Of a DNA stretch of 26,807 bases, positions 8,103-16,521 are shown piece by piece. The stretch spans positions 1 through 26,807 of the forward strand of contig CALHMM010000012.1 in NCBI GenBank assembly GCA_938034715.1, in the 5' to 3' direction. This DNA is from Minisyncoccota bacterium (GTDB taxonomy: Bacteria; Patescibacteriota; Minisyncoccia; Moranbacterales; GCA-2747515). The first letter of the stretch is position 1, and the number at the start of each line of letters is the position of its first letter. The position numbers were made by a program, and so were the translations under genes. The notes under the pieces were generated by a model that worked only from the letters and a program-made list of their open reading frames with translations, ran no database searches and was not told the origin of the DNA.

Positions 8103-8142
8103 AGTAAAAACACCCTATTATCTAATAATGGGTGCTTTTACT
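8103..8142 (-). terminator. Intrinsic terminator after the KH gene
   Basis: A long hairpin: AGTAAAA and TTTTACT outer arms (7 bp), a mismatch, CACCC with GGGTG (5 bp), one bulged base, ATTAT with ATAAT (5 bp) and a 3-base loop. On the minus strand the descending arm carries TTTTT. It separates the KH gene from trmD and is symmetric enough to work in both directions. Confidence 0.75.
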
Positions 8143-8162
8143 CAGTCGATTTACATCTTTGA

Positions 8163-8531
8163 TTAGATTTGGATGTCTCCCACTACTTCGTCGAGTGTCT
8201 TCTTTTCGTTTGTTGGCGGAACATGTTCTGGCCTATCTGCAACGCGTTGTGCGCTGTCACGGTCTTGCCGCTCTCGACGTTCTGATCCCTCTGGCTCATT
8301 GATCTTTAGGTTTACGCGAGCGTTATTTCTTGCTCCGACAACTCGTAGAAGCGTGCGCAGTGCTTTAGCGGTACTCCCTTCACGGCCAATAACCATACCC
8401 ATGTCGTCAGGATGTACACTAAGCGTGATAAGCACTCCCATCTCATCTACAGTACGGTCTACTTTTACGTCTTCTGGGTGGTCGACAAGCATTTTTACAA
8501 CTTGGTCGACAAAGTTTTCATCTCTTTCCAT
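8163..8531 (-). CDS. KhpA-like KH-domain RNA-binding protein with extended tail
   Basis: A 122-residue protein whose residues 1-80 form one type II KH domain, with the GxxG RNA-binding loop at 49-52 (VIGREGSTAKALRTLLR) and the closing strand ARVNLKI. This matches KhpA (YlqC), a small RNA chaperone usually of about 76-80 residues that can pair with KhpB/Jag and affects cell size and division. Here a hydrophilic tail of about 40 residues follows, with basic and acidic clusters and no predicted fold by eye. KhpA is normally encoded between rpsP and rimM; here it stands alone, with its own promoter and terminator, next to trmD. The GTG at 8537 would add two residues; ATG at 8531 is given. Neither has a Shine-Dalgarno. 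Confidence 0.88.
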   Translation of the reverse strand: MERDENFVDQVVKMLVDHPEDVKVDRTVDEMGVLITLSVHPDDMGMVIGREGSTAKALRTLLRVVGARNNARVNLKINEPEGSERRERQDRDSAQRVADRPEHVPPTNEKKTLDEVVGDIQI

Positions 8532-8561
8532 ATGCACGAACTGATTACTGTTTATATTTAT

Positions 8562-8570
8562 ATTATATCA
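8562..8570 (-). promoter_or_regulatory. Extended -10 promoter for the KH gene
   Basis: TGATATAAT reads on the minus strand from 8570 to 8562, about 31 bases before the ATG. The 280-base gap up to 8816 also holds the divergent M23 promoter; I see nothing else defined in it. Confidence 0.6.
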
Positions 8571-8751
8571 CATTTGTTGTGCAACCGACCTCACTACTTT
8601 GCACACCCTTTATTATGTGAAACTTTGTATGTTTACTATAGCATAATTTTCCACTAATTCGTTGGATTGTCATTGTTTACATGTGGACAAAATTGATGAT
8701 CGAGGCTTTTTTGCAGATTTTTGATTTATGAATTCCGCATACATCACATCT

Positions 8752-8779
8752 TTCACCAATAACTCAATCTTGCTATAAT
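8752..8779 (+). promoter_or_regulatory. Promoter for the M23 peptidase gene
   Basis: TTCACC (8752-8757), 16 bases, then TATAAT (8774-8779) preceded by TGC, giving the extended -10 TGCTATAAT. The predicted start lies about 31 bases before the ATG at 8817. Confidence 0.65.
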
Positions 8780-8816
8780 ACAGCTACAATTTATATTTCT
8801 GAAACTCTGCCTACTC

Positions 8817-10076
8817 ATGATACAATTTCCACATTCTCGTTTTACACTGCAAATTCACAAAACTGCACTTGCTGCAGTTGTTTTTGGGATACTAATAGTC
8901 GTTATCATCGTACTAATACTGCCCCAAAATGTATTAGCTGATTCTCTAGAAGATAAGCAAGACGCATTGGAGGAATTGCAGGAGAAAGAAGAAAAGTATC
9001 GTAAACTCATCGAACTTAAGGAGAAAGAACAGTCTTCTATCACCTCACAAGTAAATTCTCTTGAAATACAAAGTCAGACAATTGAAAAGGACATCTCGCA
9101 GAATAAACAAAAGATTGCAACACTCCAAGGTGAAATTGCCGCCGTAAAAGATAAAGTAGCTGCAAAAAACCAAGTTATCAATAAACAAAAAGAGCTCCTA
9201 TCTCGTATTATATTCAATCAATATGATGCTTTGCGAAATAATGAACAGGTAGACGATATATTTCCTAGAGACGAAGATCGATTTACTTTTGCAGGCAGTC
9301 AATCACAAATTAGCCAAAAGTTAGGTGAACTCACCACAATCATCATCGGAGAAAAAGAACTCTTGGAGAAAAGTGAGAAGGAGCTCGCATCCAAGAAAGT
9401 TCAGGTACAGGACCTACAAGAACAATTACGACAGAAAAACTCTGCTGTAGAAAAAACAAAGAATATTAAATCCCTTGACGCACTAGAAACAAAAGTTGAA
9501 CAAGAAAAATATGAAGAGCGCCTAGAGGACGTTTTGGAAGAGCAACTTTCAATCCAACAAGAAATTGATTCACTTGCAACATCCTATACTGGGACATTTT
9601 CATTGAAAGACCTCCCATCAAAAAGTGAGGCTGATCTTTCACGTCCTGTGAAAAGTCCATACAAAGTTACACAAGGGTATGGAAAAACATCTTTTTCTCA
9701 TCACTATAAAGGAGGAAATCACAATGGTGTGGACTACTCTGGTCGCTTTGCAAGAGAAATTCTTAGCGCAGGTGAAGGAAAAGTGTTGGCGACAGGCAAT
9801 ATGGGTCGCTATGGATATGGGAAATGGATTACAATCGATCATGGTAATGGACTCGTTTCTCTTTATGGGCACCTTTCACGAATCGATGTCTCAAAAGGTC
9901 AGAAAGTTTCCGGTAAAGAGCAGATTGGCGTCATGGGCAACACAGGGTTTTCTACAGCTACACATTTACATTTTACAATTTTTGTTAAATCGACTTTCAG
10001 AATTGTTAATTCTTCTAGTGTTTCTGGCATTCAGATCCCAACAGGTGCAACCGTCAATCCTGCACTCTACTACTAG
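8817..10076 (+). CDS. M23 family peptidoglycan endopeptidase with coiled coil (EnvC-like layout)
   Basis: A 419-residue exported protein. Residues 17-36 form a hydrophobic signal or anchor segment ending near LADS at 40-43. Residues 43-255 are a long Glu/Lys/Gln-rich coiled coil in two stretches, and 278-419 form a LytM/M23 domain. The zinc ligands are intact: His302 and Asp306 in HNGVD, His383 and His385 in HLHF, with His352 in LYGHLS. It is therefore probably an active endopeptidase, unlike EnvC itself, which has lost catalysis and only activates amidases. The layout suggests cell separation or wall turnover. It is a single-gene plus-strand unit divergent from the KH gene. Start ATG lacks a Shine-Dalgarno. 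The 144 bases after the stop hold no clear terminator. Confidence 0.93.
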   Translation: MIQFPHSRFTLQIHKTALAAVVFGILIVVIIVLILPQNVLADSLEDKQDALEELQEKEEKYRKLIELKEKEQSSITSQVNSLEIQSQTIEKDISQNKQKIATLQGEIAAVKDKVAAKNQVINKQKELLSRIIFNQYDALRNNEQVDDIFPRDEDRFTFAGSQSQISQKLGELTTIIIGEKELLEKSEKELASKKVQVQDLQEQLRQKNSAVEKTKNIKSLDALETKVEQEKYEERLEDVLEEQLSIQQEIDSLATSYTGTFSLKDLPSKSEADLSRPVKSPYKVTQGYGKTSFSHHYKGGNHNGVDYSGRFAREILSAGEGKVLATGNMGRYGYGKWITIDHGNGLVSLYGHLSRIDVSKGQKVSGKEQIGVMGNTGFSTATHLHFTIFVKSTFRIVNSSSVSGIQIPTGATVNPALYY

Positions 10077-10220
10077 CAAAATCTTTACTTGTTATTTTGA
10101 GGTATTTAAAGCGCGAGCGCATATAGTCAGAAGGAGATATACTTCTCTATTTGAGATGGAGTGCCTATAGCATTTTGTGCTTGTTACAATGATACGCACT
10201 ACCTATATTTTTTGTAAATT

Positions 10221-10760
10221 TTAACGCTTCCCATCCAATTGACTTTGAAGCATTTGCATGGCTAGTTTGTCGTGTTCCCAGGCAAGTTCTACGGTTTTTA
10301 ATTCATCAAATGACACGAGTCGTATCGATGCCACATCGTCAAGTGCTTTCATTTTCTTGAAATCTTCTTGGGAAATTTGATAAATAAAATTAAGGTCAAG
10401 AAACTGCGTGTAAAGATCATGACCTAGAGGTGATACCTCTGGCGCGGTCATCTGTAGTTTTATGTCGTCAATGATCAAATCAAAGTCGAGCTCTTCTTTG
10501 ATTTCTCGTGCTATGCACTGCACCCCTGATTCATCGGGATCCACATATCCTCCAGGTAGATCATACTTCCCCTTGTGTGGCTCTCTTGCTCTTTCACAAA
10601 ATACTACTTGTCCCTCCTGTGTGTAAAGTGCAATACTACACGTTGCTGAAACGTTTTCATACATGCCGCGATCACACTTAGTGCAACTGAGATAGTTTGC
10701 TCTGTGCGTAATGTCTTGCGAGCCACAAAAAGGACAGTATTTCCACTTTAGTATATTCAT
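10221..10760 (-). CDS. Nudix hydrolase with N-terminal zinc ribbon
   Basis: A 179-residue protein with a zinc ribbon (Cys9, Cys12, Cys26, Cys29) followed by a Nudix fold. The Nudix box runs from Gly70 to Leu90: G, five residues, Glu76, seven residues, then REIKEEL with Glu85, Glu88 and Glu89 for Mg2+ binding; the final Gly of the consensus is Asp here. A zinc ribbon before a Nudix domain recalls NudC (NADH pyrophosphatase and RNA deNADding enzyme), but the NudC signature SQPWPFPxS after the box is absent, so the substrate is unknown. It starts 3 bases after the C39-like peptidase gene and shares its transcript. Confidence 0.88.
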   Translation of the reverse strand: MNILKWKYCPFCGSQDITHRANYLSCTKCDRGMYENVSATCSIALYTQEGQVVFCERAREPHKGKYDLPGGYVDPDESGVQCIAREIKEELDFDLIIDDIKLQMTAPEVSPLGHDLYTQFLDLNFIYQISQEDFKKMKALDDVASIRLVSFDELKTVELAWEHDKLAMQMLQSQLDGKR

Positions 10761-10763
10761 ATT

Positions 10764-11570
10764 TTATTTTCCTACAATAATCATCGCCTTTTTTTGTACT
10801 TCTATTGGCTCTTTGACTCCAGTCTCGTAATCTCTGATAGACTCATAAAGAACATCGTAGCTATACGCATATTCTTTTCCTCTCTTGGTCCCTGGGTCGT
10901 TGGTGATAAATCGCTTTTTTCTATTATCAAATCCTGTAACGACAAGCATGTGTCGTTCTGGTCCATCGCCTGAAAAGTATGGGTTTTTTAGTTTTTTGCC
11001 ATCAGTAGGAACAATGATAATTTGACCTCTGGCTAAAACTTGTAACATTTCCTCAAGTGCAAAATTGTTTACCACACTTACCTTGTGACCGAAGAATTCT
11101 TCCATTAAAAGCGCTGTATCACTTGTAGATGTATCGATTGTTTGCTCCCCAAATAATGGCTTCTGTGCCTCGAAGATCTCAATGAGTGCTGTAGTGGCGT
11201 CCTCGTTTGAGAGCTGTTTATCCCCGCCAACCCACTGATGTGCCATGAGGATCGATGCTTCTTCGCAAGCATCCTGGAAACGTTTATCCTCCCATTGTGC
11301 AAGTGGGGCTTGCGTTACAAATGGCACGTCATTTTTTACAGAGCTTGGGAGCTCTACTCGTATTTCTTCAACTTGATTTTCAACTTGTGTTGTCGCCTCA
11401 TCAAATTCTACAGGATTCTCAACGATTAGTTGTTGTGGTTGTACCTCGTCTACACTGGTAGCTTCTTGCTGGGTTGAGTACACGATGTCTTTCTGAGCTG
11501 ATTTATGCCACATATATATCCCAGACCCCATAATGAGGAGGAAGATGACACGCAGTATCATTGTAATCAT
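10764..11570 (-). CDS. Membrane-anchored C39-like cysteine peptidase
   Basis: About 268 residues with an N-terminal membrane anchor (hydrophobic stretch just after the start), an acidic spacer of about 55 residues and a C39-like papain-fold domain. Counting from the ATG used here, the likely active site is Gln87 in VPFVTQAP, Cys102 in DACEEASILM, His207 in RHMLVVTGFD and Asp225 in ITNDPGT. This is the peptidase C39_2 type found in secreted or anchored proteins, not the ABC-transporter leader peptidase. Its substrate is unknown. Start is uncertain: GTG at 11588 adds six residues, ATG at 11561 removes three; none has a properly spaced Shine-Dalgarno. The downstream Nudix gene follows after 3 bases. 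Confidence 0.85.
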   Translation of the reverse strand: MITMILRVIFLLIMGSGIYMWHKSAQKDIVYSTQQEATSVDEVQPQQLIVENPVEFDEATTQVENQVEEIRVELPSSVKNDVPFVTQAPLAQWEDKRFQDACEEASILMAHQWVGGDKQLSNEDATTALIEIFEAQKPLFGEQTIDTSTSDTALLMEEFFGHKVSVVNNFALEEMLQVLARGQIIIVPTDGKKLKNPYFSGDGPERHMLVVTGFDNRKKRFITNDPGTKRGKEYAYSYDVLYESIRDYETGVKEPIEVQKKAMIIVGK

Positions 11571-11687
11571 ATTTTTGTCAGATCTCACACCCCCTTTTGC
11601 TTTGAGCTCGTTTTTGTTACGTATAGTTTATCAATCCACCTCTCACTTTTTTTCACTCTCAGTCTAATCATGTATTGTGATGTAAAT

Positions 11688-11696
11688 ATTGTAGCA
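11688..11696 (-). promoter_or_regulatory. Candidate extended -10 for the C39 peptidase/Nudix unit
   Basis: TGCTACAAT reads on the minus strand from 11696 to 11688, about 118 bases before the start. The gap 11571-11835 between divergent genes also holds TGCTATATA on the plus strand at 11774; no other structure is evident. Confidence 0.45.
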
Positions 11697-11773
11697 TGTA
11701 CTCCAAAATGCTAAAATAGTTCTATTGTTATCTTTTTCTTGCGGTTACATTTATGTAGTACCTTTTGTTGGTA

Positions 11774-11782
11774 TGCTATATA
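11774..11782 (+). promoter_or_regulatory. Candidate extended -10 for the exonuclease gene
   Basis: TGCTATATA on the plus strand, 53 bases before the ATG at 11836. It differs from TGnTATAAT at one core position, and no clear -35 is seen. Confidence 0.4.
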
Positions 11783-11835
11783 TCTCGCTTAGAAGAAGTA
11801 CTGCACTAATCGTAACTTAATCCACATCACATCTT

Positions 11836-12414
11836 ATGAGAAAAATTGTCTTTGATATAGAAACCAAAAATACCTTTCAAGAAGTTGGCTCTAATCGAAG
11901 TGAAGATCTTGATATATCACTATTAGTTATCTACGATTACAAAGATCAGAAGTATATAACTTATACCGAGGAAAATATGGTTGACTTATGGCCTATCTTA
12001 GAGGATACAGACCTATTGATTGGCTATAATTCTGATCATTTTGATATTCCACTTTTAAATAAATACTACCCTGGAGACTTAACCGCAGTTGGATCACTCG
12101 ACCTCCTCAAAGAGATTCGCAAGTCTCTTGGTAAGGGCGTTCGACTTGATAATGTGGCAGAAGCAACTATTGGCGTTGGCAAAAGTGGTCATGGCCTTCA
12201 GGCGATCGAGTGGTGGAAAAATGGAGAGATTGATAAAATTGAGAAATACTGTAAAGACGACGTGAAGGTCACAAAGGATATTTATGAGTATGCACTTAAA
12301 AATAAGATTCTTAAATACAAAGACCTTCTTGATGTTGTAGAGATTCCTATGGACACAAGTGATTGGGATGCCAAAGCAGATGCACAATCAATTAATTATA
12401 CGCTTCCCTTTTAG
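11836..12414 (+). CDS. RNase H-like DEDDy 3'-5' exonuclease domain protein
   Basis: A 192-residue stand-alone exonuclease domain. Three DEDD motifs are visible: Exo I FDIET with Asp7 and Glu9, Exo II IGYNSDHFDIPLL with Asn65 and Asp70, and Exo III YCKDDV with Tyr138 and Asp142, which places it in the DEDDy subclass. The closest recognisable relatives are the YprB-like and family B polymerase proofreading folds (predicted RNase_H_2 group). It may trim DNA or RNA 3' ends; there is no polymerase or helicase part to indicate the substrate. The gene is on the plus strand and converges on the next Nudix gene, their stop codons overlapping at 12411-12414. Confidence 0.83.
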   Translation: MRKIVFDIETKNTFQEVGSNRSEDLDISLLVIYDYKDQKYITYTEENMVDLWPILEDTDLLIGYNSDHFDIPLLNKYYPGDLTAVGSLDLLKEIRKSLGKGVRLDNVAEATIGVGKSGHGLQAIEWWKNGEIDKIEKYCKDDVKVTKDIYEYALKNKILKYKDLLDVVEIPMDTSDWDAKADAQSINYTLPF

Positions 12415-12971
12415 ATTATTCCGAGTTCTCTGGCTTTGTTGATTGATTTTTTGACATGGAGAGAATCTTGCTTGTCTTTGTGTGGATCGATCCATTTATA
12501 ATCGCCAACTTCTAATTGTTGCAATGTAATTGATGTTTGTGCAGTAGTGAAGAGGTAGATGAAGTCGTGATGATAGTGCTCGGTTTCATCTTTTTCCAGT
12601 CTGGGCGCGACATAATGTGAGTCTATATTAATAGGATGTGCATGCTTTTCGTGCCATGGATGTAGATTAATTTCCTCCAAAGAAGTTTCTTCGCGGATTT
12701 CACGCATCGCGGCAGTAATGATATTGAGATCTGACACATCAACGTGTCCACCAGGTTGCTGGAATCTTTGTCCTGCCTTGTGAAAAATAAGAAGGATCTT
12801 TCCTTTAGGTGAGATAACGAGACCACTAGCAGTCACGTGACCATTCATATTTTTACGATCTGTGAGACTTTCAGAATTTTCAATCTGTTTTTTAAGCCTC
12901 TCGAAAGATTCCTTTTCATCTTGAAAACATGCTAGATAATCTGCAAAATGATTTATGATGAAATTTCTCAT
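12411..12971 (-). CDS. Nudix hydrolase
   Basis: A 186-residue Nudix protein with an N-terminal helical segment of about 42 residues before the fold. The box is GGHVDVSD at 74-81, then TAAMREIREETS with Arg90, Glu91, Glu94 and Glu95. It is atypical: Asp81 stands where the first Glu is expected, and the spacing to REIREE is one residue longer than the GX5EX7RE consensus. The metal-binding Glu residues are kept, so it is probably active. The sequence differs from the zinc-ribbon Nudix protein upstream in the window, and no substrate can be inferred. It follows the M29 aminopeptidase gene after 42 bases and is probably the last gene of the glyS unit; its stop overlaps that of the plus-strand exonuclease. 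Confidence 0.87.
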   Translation of the reverse strand: MRNFIINHFADYLACFQDEKESFERLKKQIENSESLTDRKNMNGHVTASGLVISPKGKILLIFHKAGQRFQQPGGHVDVSDLNIITAAMREIREETSLEEINLHPWHEKHAHPINIDSHYVAPRLEKDETEHYHHDFIYLFTTAQTSITLQQLEVGDYKWIDPHKDKQDSLHVKKSINKARELGII

Positions 12972-13013
12972 TTATCAAAATAATAGTGAATCAATTGTCG
13001 ATGGGAATACACA

Positions 13014-14255
13014 CTATAAAACGAATTTTCCATCCTTATAAATCACTACCTCTGACCCATCCTTGAGATGTGCAGTTACTATCCTCCTAGTTGTTGAGAT
13101 GATATCTGTGTGAACAGACGAGTCGTTAAATCCGAGTTTCTCAGCTTGTTTGTCTGTAAGTTTTGAAACATCACCGGAAAATGTATCCCTGTATGCCATG
13201 CCAAGCGCTAGATGCGTATTTCCCTGTGGACCGCCCATGTTTTCATCAAAAAGTGTTTCCCCCATTGGTTTTGTGATGCGAGAAAATCTTTTGTCTGTGA
13301 GAGAAAATTCGCCAATTTTGTCTGCTCCTGGTGTTGCAATCATCTGCTTGATCAGTTTTTCTCCTTTTTTAGCACTGCTACTTATGACACGCCCATTTTT
13401 AAATGTCAGTTTAATGCCCTCCATAATATTCCCGTATCTGTAGAGAGGGTGATTGAAGTATATCCAACCCTCTGTACCACGCCAGTCAGGAGACGTAAAA
13501 ATTTCAAAGCTTGGGATATTTGCACCACGGCCACAAAGCCACTGACGACTCTCTCCCGGCGTAATCCAGAGATCGACATCTTTGCCTTCGATATGAAATT
13601 TATCTGTTTTCGGCGTGATTTTGTTAAGCGCTTTGCGGTGTTTCTCGAGATCTCGATAAAGTTTGCGCCATTTCTTTACTGGATCCTCCTCATCAAGATA
13701 GCAAGCTTTGATAATCTCATTCCAATACTGTTTGGGTGTGAGACCTACGACTTTAGCAGATTCTTTTGTTCCGTAAAGGCAAAGAGTCCATGAGAATTTT
13801 CCCTGGTGTTCCTTTTTCTGGCGCCAATCCATAAAAGGTTTCATGGATTTCCCGCGCAACATGATTTTCTTGGGATCTACTCCTTTGAGCGCCTCTTTAT
13901 TGACATCTGCAATTAAATTTATGGAATGGTCGATCGAGTCAATCAAACCTTTCATGTACTTCTCAGGGAAGAATTCTAACTGACTTTTGTTTGCTTTATT
14001 ATAAAACTCACGTGAAAAATTGAGCTCCTTATCGTCGTCTGGCCTGAAGCTACTGATCACATGACCTCCGGCGGCAAGTATCTCATTTTGTACCTCTAAG
14101 AAAAGCGGTTTGGTGACTTCTGAGCCTACTAGATAAACTACCTCTCCTTTTTTTATACCTTTACCGCCGTGCAGTGCAAATCTCACAAGGACTTTTGCGT
14201 ACTTTTTGAGTACTGTCTTTGAAGGAGTATGGTCTTTCGTGTTTTTTGTTGTCAT
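13014..14255 (-). CDS. M29 family aminopeptidase
   Basis: A 413-residue metal-dependent aminopeptidase of the thermophilic aminopeptidase T / PepS / AmpS family. The C-terminal half carries the expected ligands: Glu251 in ANIPSFEIFTSPDW, Glu316 in IGEFSLTD, Glu333 to Glu338 region MGETLFDENMGG, His348 in GNTHLALG, Tyr355, and His382 with Asp384 in SVHTDII. These enzymes remove N-terminal residues from peptides in the cytosol with two metal ions. It starts 14 bases after the glyS stop, so peptide turnover and glycyl-tRNA synthesis are co-transcribed here. No Shine-Dalgarno. The call is firm at family level; specificity is unknown. Confidence 0.92.
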   Translation of the reverse strand: MTTKNTKDHTPSKTVLKKYAKVLVRFALHGGKGIKKGEVVYLVGSEVTKPLFLEVQNEILAAGGHVISSFRPDDDKELNFSREFYNKANKSQLEFFPEKYMKGLIDSIDHSINLIADVNKEALKGVDPKKIMLRGKSMKPFMDWRQKKEHQGKFSWTLCLYGTKESAKVVGLTPKQYWNEIIKACYLDEEDPVKKWRKLYRDLEKHRKALNKITPKTDKFHIEGKDVDLWITPGESRQWLCGRGANIPSFEIFTSPDWRGTEGWIYFNHPLYRYGNIMEGIKLTFKNGRVISSSAKKGEKLIKQMIATPGADKIGEFSLTDKRFSRITKPMGETLFDENMGGPQGNTHLALGMAYRDTFSGDVSKLTDKQAEKLGFNDSSVHTDIISTTRRIVTAHLKDGSEVVIYKDGKFVL

Positions 14256-14269
14256 ATTCTGTGATTAAA

Positions 14270-15676
14270 TTAAAAATATTTGCTGAAATATTCTCCTAGA
14301 TCTTCTATTCTTATTCTTTCTTGCTCCATCGTATCTCTATCGCGGATCGTTACAGTGTTGTCATTGAGTGTATCAAAGTCAATTGTGACACAGCATGGCG
14401 TGCCGATCTCGTCTTGTCTACGATACCTTTTTCCAACGTTTCCATTGTCATCAAATTCGCAGATATAGTTGTGTGCGAGGCTTTCAAATACTTCTTTTGC
14501 CTTACTTACAAGTTCCTGTTTGTTTCTCATTAATGGAAACACTGCGATTTTTACAGGAGCAAGCTTCTTGGGGATTTTGAGGACTGTTCGTGAATCAAGT
14601 GACTTCTTCCCCTCATTATCAGTTTTTTCAAATTCCTCTATGGTATATGCATCTGTGAGTACAGCGAGGAAAGTACGGTCTACGCCTACTGATGTCTCGA
14701 CAACATGTGGCGTATACTCTTGATTTGTCTTTGGATCTCTATAAATCAATTTTGTCCCAGAGTGCTTAGCGTGAGTAGATAGATCATAATCTCCTCTGTT
14801 ATGTATTCCTTCTAGCTCCTTGAATCCAAATGGAAAGTTGTACTCTATATCCCATGCAGCACTGGCATAAAAAACTAAGTTTTCATGCTCGTGCCATTTC
14901 AAGTTTTCTTCCTTGAGGCCGAGAGTGTCTACATAATAAGACCATCTCTTTTGTCGCCACTGCTCATAAGATTCTGCTGCTTGATCTGGATTGACAAAGT
15001 ATTGCATCTCCATTTGCTCAAACTCTCTCTTTCGGAAAATAAATTGCCTCGCAGTAATCTCATTACGGAATGCTTTACCAATCTGTGCTATACCAAATGG
15101 AACTTTGACGCGAGCTGTATCCACAACATTTTTATAGTTAACATAGATGCCTTGACATGTTTCCCCGCGCAGATACGCTGGGTCATCCATACTGCCCGTG
15201 AAATTTCCGAGGTTTGACTTTACCAAGAGATTAAAACTCTTTGGAGCAGAAAAATCTTTCTGTCCACATTTTGGACAGACGACTTTCGCTGCATGGCGCG
15301 TCAGTAATGTTCCAATTTCTTCATCTGACATTTTTTCATCGGCAAATACGCCAATATCTTCCAGTAGGTGATCAACCCTTGCTCGTGTGTGACATTGTTT
15401 ACACTCTGCAAGCGGATCACTAAACCCTCCTACATGACCTGATGCCTCCCAAACTTTTGGAGACATAAAAATACTACTATCGAGTCCGACAATGTTGGGA
15501 TGTAGCTGTACCATTTCTTTCCACCAAATTTCTCTAATGTTCTTTGCCAGCTCTACACCATATGGTCCATAGTCGTAGACCGCTGCAAATCCGCCATAAA
15601 TCTCGCTTGAGGCAAAAATAAATCCTCTTCTTTTGCAAAAAGCAACTAATTCTTCCATTGTGACCTTTTTCCCCAT
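14270..15676 (-). CDS. glyS: Glycyl-tRNA synthetase, single-chain (alpha2) type
   Basis: A 468-residue class II synthetase of the homodimeric type, charging tRNA-Gly in the cytosol. Early residues match the family (FCKRRGFIFASSEIYGGFAAVYDYGPYG). A zinc-like insertion has CKQC near 93 and CPKC near 139. Class II motif 2 is FRNEITARQFIFRKREFEQMEMQ, motif 3 is VETSVGVDRTFLAVL, and the C-terminal 110 residues form the anticodon-binding domain. Length is normal for the bacterial alpha2 form. It is the first gene of a unit with the M29 aminopeptidase and a Nudix gene, behind a good promoter; no T-box is seen in its 100-base leader. ATG at 15676 is used; ATG at 15658 is an alternative. Confidence 0.96.
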   Translation of the reverse strand: MGKKVTMEELVAFCKRRGFIFASSEIYGGFAAVYDYGPYGVELAKNIREIWWKEMVQLHPNIVGLDSSIFMSPKVWEASGHVGGFSDPLAECKQCHTRARVDHLLEDIGVFADEKMSDEEIGTLLTRHAAKVVCPKCGQKDFSAPKSFNLLVKSNLGNFTGSMDDPAYLRGETCQGIYVNYKNVVDTARVKVPFGIAQIGKAFRNEITARQFIFRKREFEQMEMQYFVNPDQAAESYEQWRQKRWSYYVDTLGLKEENLKWHEHENLVFYASAAWDIEYNFPFGFKELEGIHNRGDYDLSTHAKHSGTKLIYRDPKTNQEYTPHVVETSVGVDRTFLAVLTDAYTIEEFEKTDNEGKKSLDSRTVLKIPKKLAPVKIAVFPLMRNKQELVSKAKEVFESLAHNYICEFDDNGNVGKRYRRQDEIGTPCCVTIDFDTLNDNTVTIRDRDTMEQERIRIEDLGEYFSKYF

Positions 15677-15741
15677 AAAATTTGTATCAAAGTAGATCTC
15701 GAAAAGTGACTACACTCCTTTATTACTTAGTGTTCCCACTC

Positions 15742-15770
15742 ACTATAGCGGTTAATGCTCTTGATTACAA
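15742..15770 (-). promoter_or_regulatory. Promoter for the glyS unit
   Basis: TTGTAA (15770-15765), 17 bases, then TATAGT (15747-15742) on the minus strand, about 65 bases before the glyS ATG. The leader holds an AAAGGAG near 15715 too far upstream to serve the ATG. Confidence 0.6.
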
Positions 15771-15786
15771 GAAACTTGCTCTGTAA

Positions 15787-16518
15787 CTATTTATTGATGC
15801 CGATGACAGCCATCATTGCGTGATGTGTTTCACCGTGGTGCCTTCTCGCACTGAAAAATCTCTCGTCAGCGAAGGTGCATTCTCCACAGTATTTGATGTT
15901 TTCGAGCTTTACATCTTTATCAAGTAATTGATCACAGAGAATTGCTTGCAAATCTATTGTTATTTTGTCTAAACTACTTCCTGAGTCGATGTATTTATCC
16001 TGCGAATATTGCCCAAATTCCTTGATCATTTCTGCGTAGTGAAATTCAAAATTGGCCTGTGAAATGCCAGGACCGAACTCTATGTGAATGTCTTCGGGTT
16101 TTGAGCCTACCTCTATCATTTTATCCACTGTTGTAGGCAAAATGCCTTTTACTGTTCCGCGCCAGCCAGCGTGCGCTACAGCGCAGATCCCAGCTACTCC
16201 ATCGTAAAAATATACCGGGAAGCAGTCAGCAACAGTCACACCAACGAAAAGTCCAGGTGTTTTACTGATCAAAGCATCAGTATCTCTCATTACACGATCT
16301 GTGTCTTGATCAGCGACAACGACGTTGACATCGTGAATGACACGACCATAGATAAATTGTTCATGATCAATTCCTACTCCACCTAGAAATTTTTTCTGGT
16401 TCTCACGTGCTTGCTCGTCTTCTTCATTATCGCGGAACTTCATATTTCCAGCTGGTGAAAGTGAAAGCCTTGCTGTGATTTCTGGGAATTTAGTAAATAT
16501 ACCAATAGATGAATTCAT
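15787..16518 (-). CDS. pgeF: PgeF/YfiH family multicopper-oxidase-fold (laccase domain) protein
   Basis: A 243-residue member of the family formerly called purine nucleoside phosphorylase/laccase YfiH, also named peptidoglycan editing factor PgeF. Family blocks: RDTDALISKTPG, the metal-site segment VTVADCFPVYFYD, HAGWRGTVKGIL, FGPGISQANFEF, and the C-terminal CTFADERFFSARRHHG. The His and Cys ligands of the zinc site are kept. Members have purine nucleoside hydrolysing activities and, in E. coli, prevent misincorporation of L-Ser by MurC; the PgeF role would fit an organism with MurC in the same window, but this is inference. It follows tgt after 3 bases. Confidence 0.88.
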   Translation of the reverse strand: MNSSIGIFTKFPEITARLSLSPAGNMKFRDNEEDEQARENQKKFLGGVGIDHEQFIYGRVIHDVNVVVADQDTDRVMRDTDALISKTPGLFVGVTVADCFPVYFYDGVAGICAVAHAGWRGTVKGILPTTVDKMIEVGSKPEDIHIEFGPGISQANFEFHYAEMIKEFGQYSQDKYIDSGSSLDKITIDLQAILCDQLLDKDVKLENIKYCGECTFADERFFSARRHHGETHHAMMAVIGINK

Positions 16519-16521
16519 ATT

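Noticed and set aside
10122..10148. Possible terminator AGAAG/CTTCT after the M23 gene
   Set aside because: Only a 5-bp A/T-rich stem with an 8-base loop and no U-run; too weak to annotate.
9679..10170. A 163-residue plus-strand frame overlapping the end of the M23 gene
   Set aside because: It is out of frame over the conserved M23 domain, and its last 94 bases past the M23 stop show no coding features.
10182..10190. TGTTACAAT on the plus strand as a promoter of a small RNA
   Set aside because: It is followed only by the convergent Nudix gene, with no -35 and no terminator; probably chance.
13212..13793. A 193-residue plus-strand frame opposite the M29 aminopeptidase gene
   Set aside because: It is antisense to a conserved gene with intact metal ligands, and no domain is visible.
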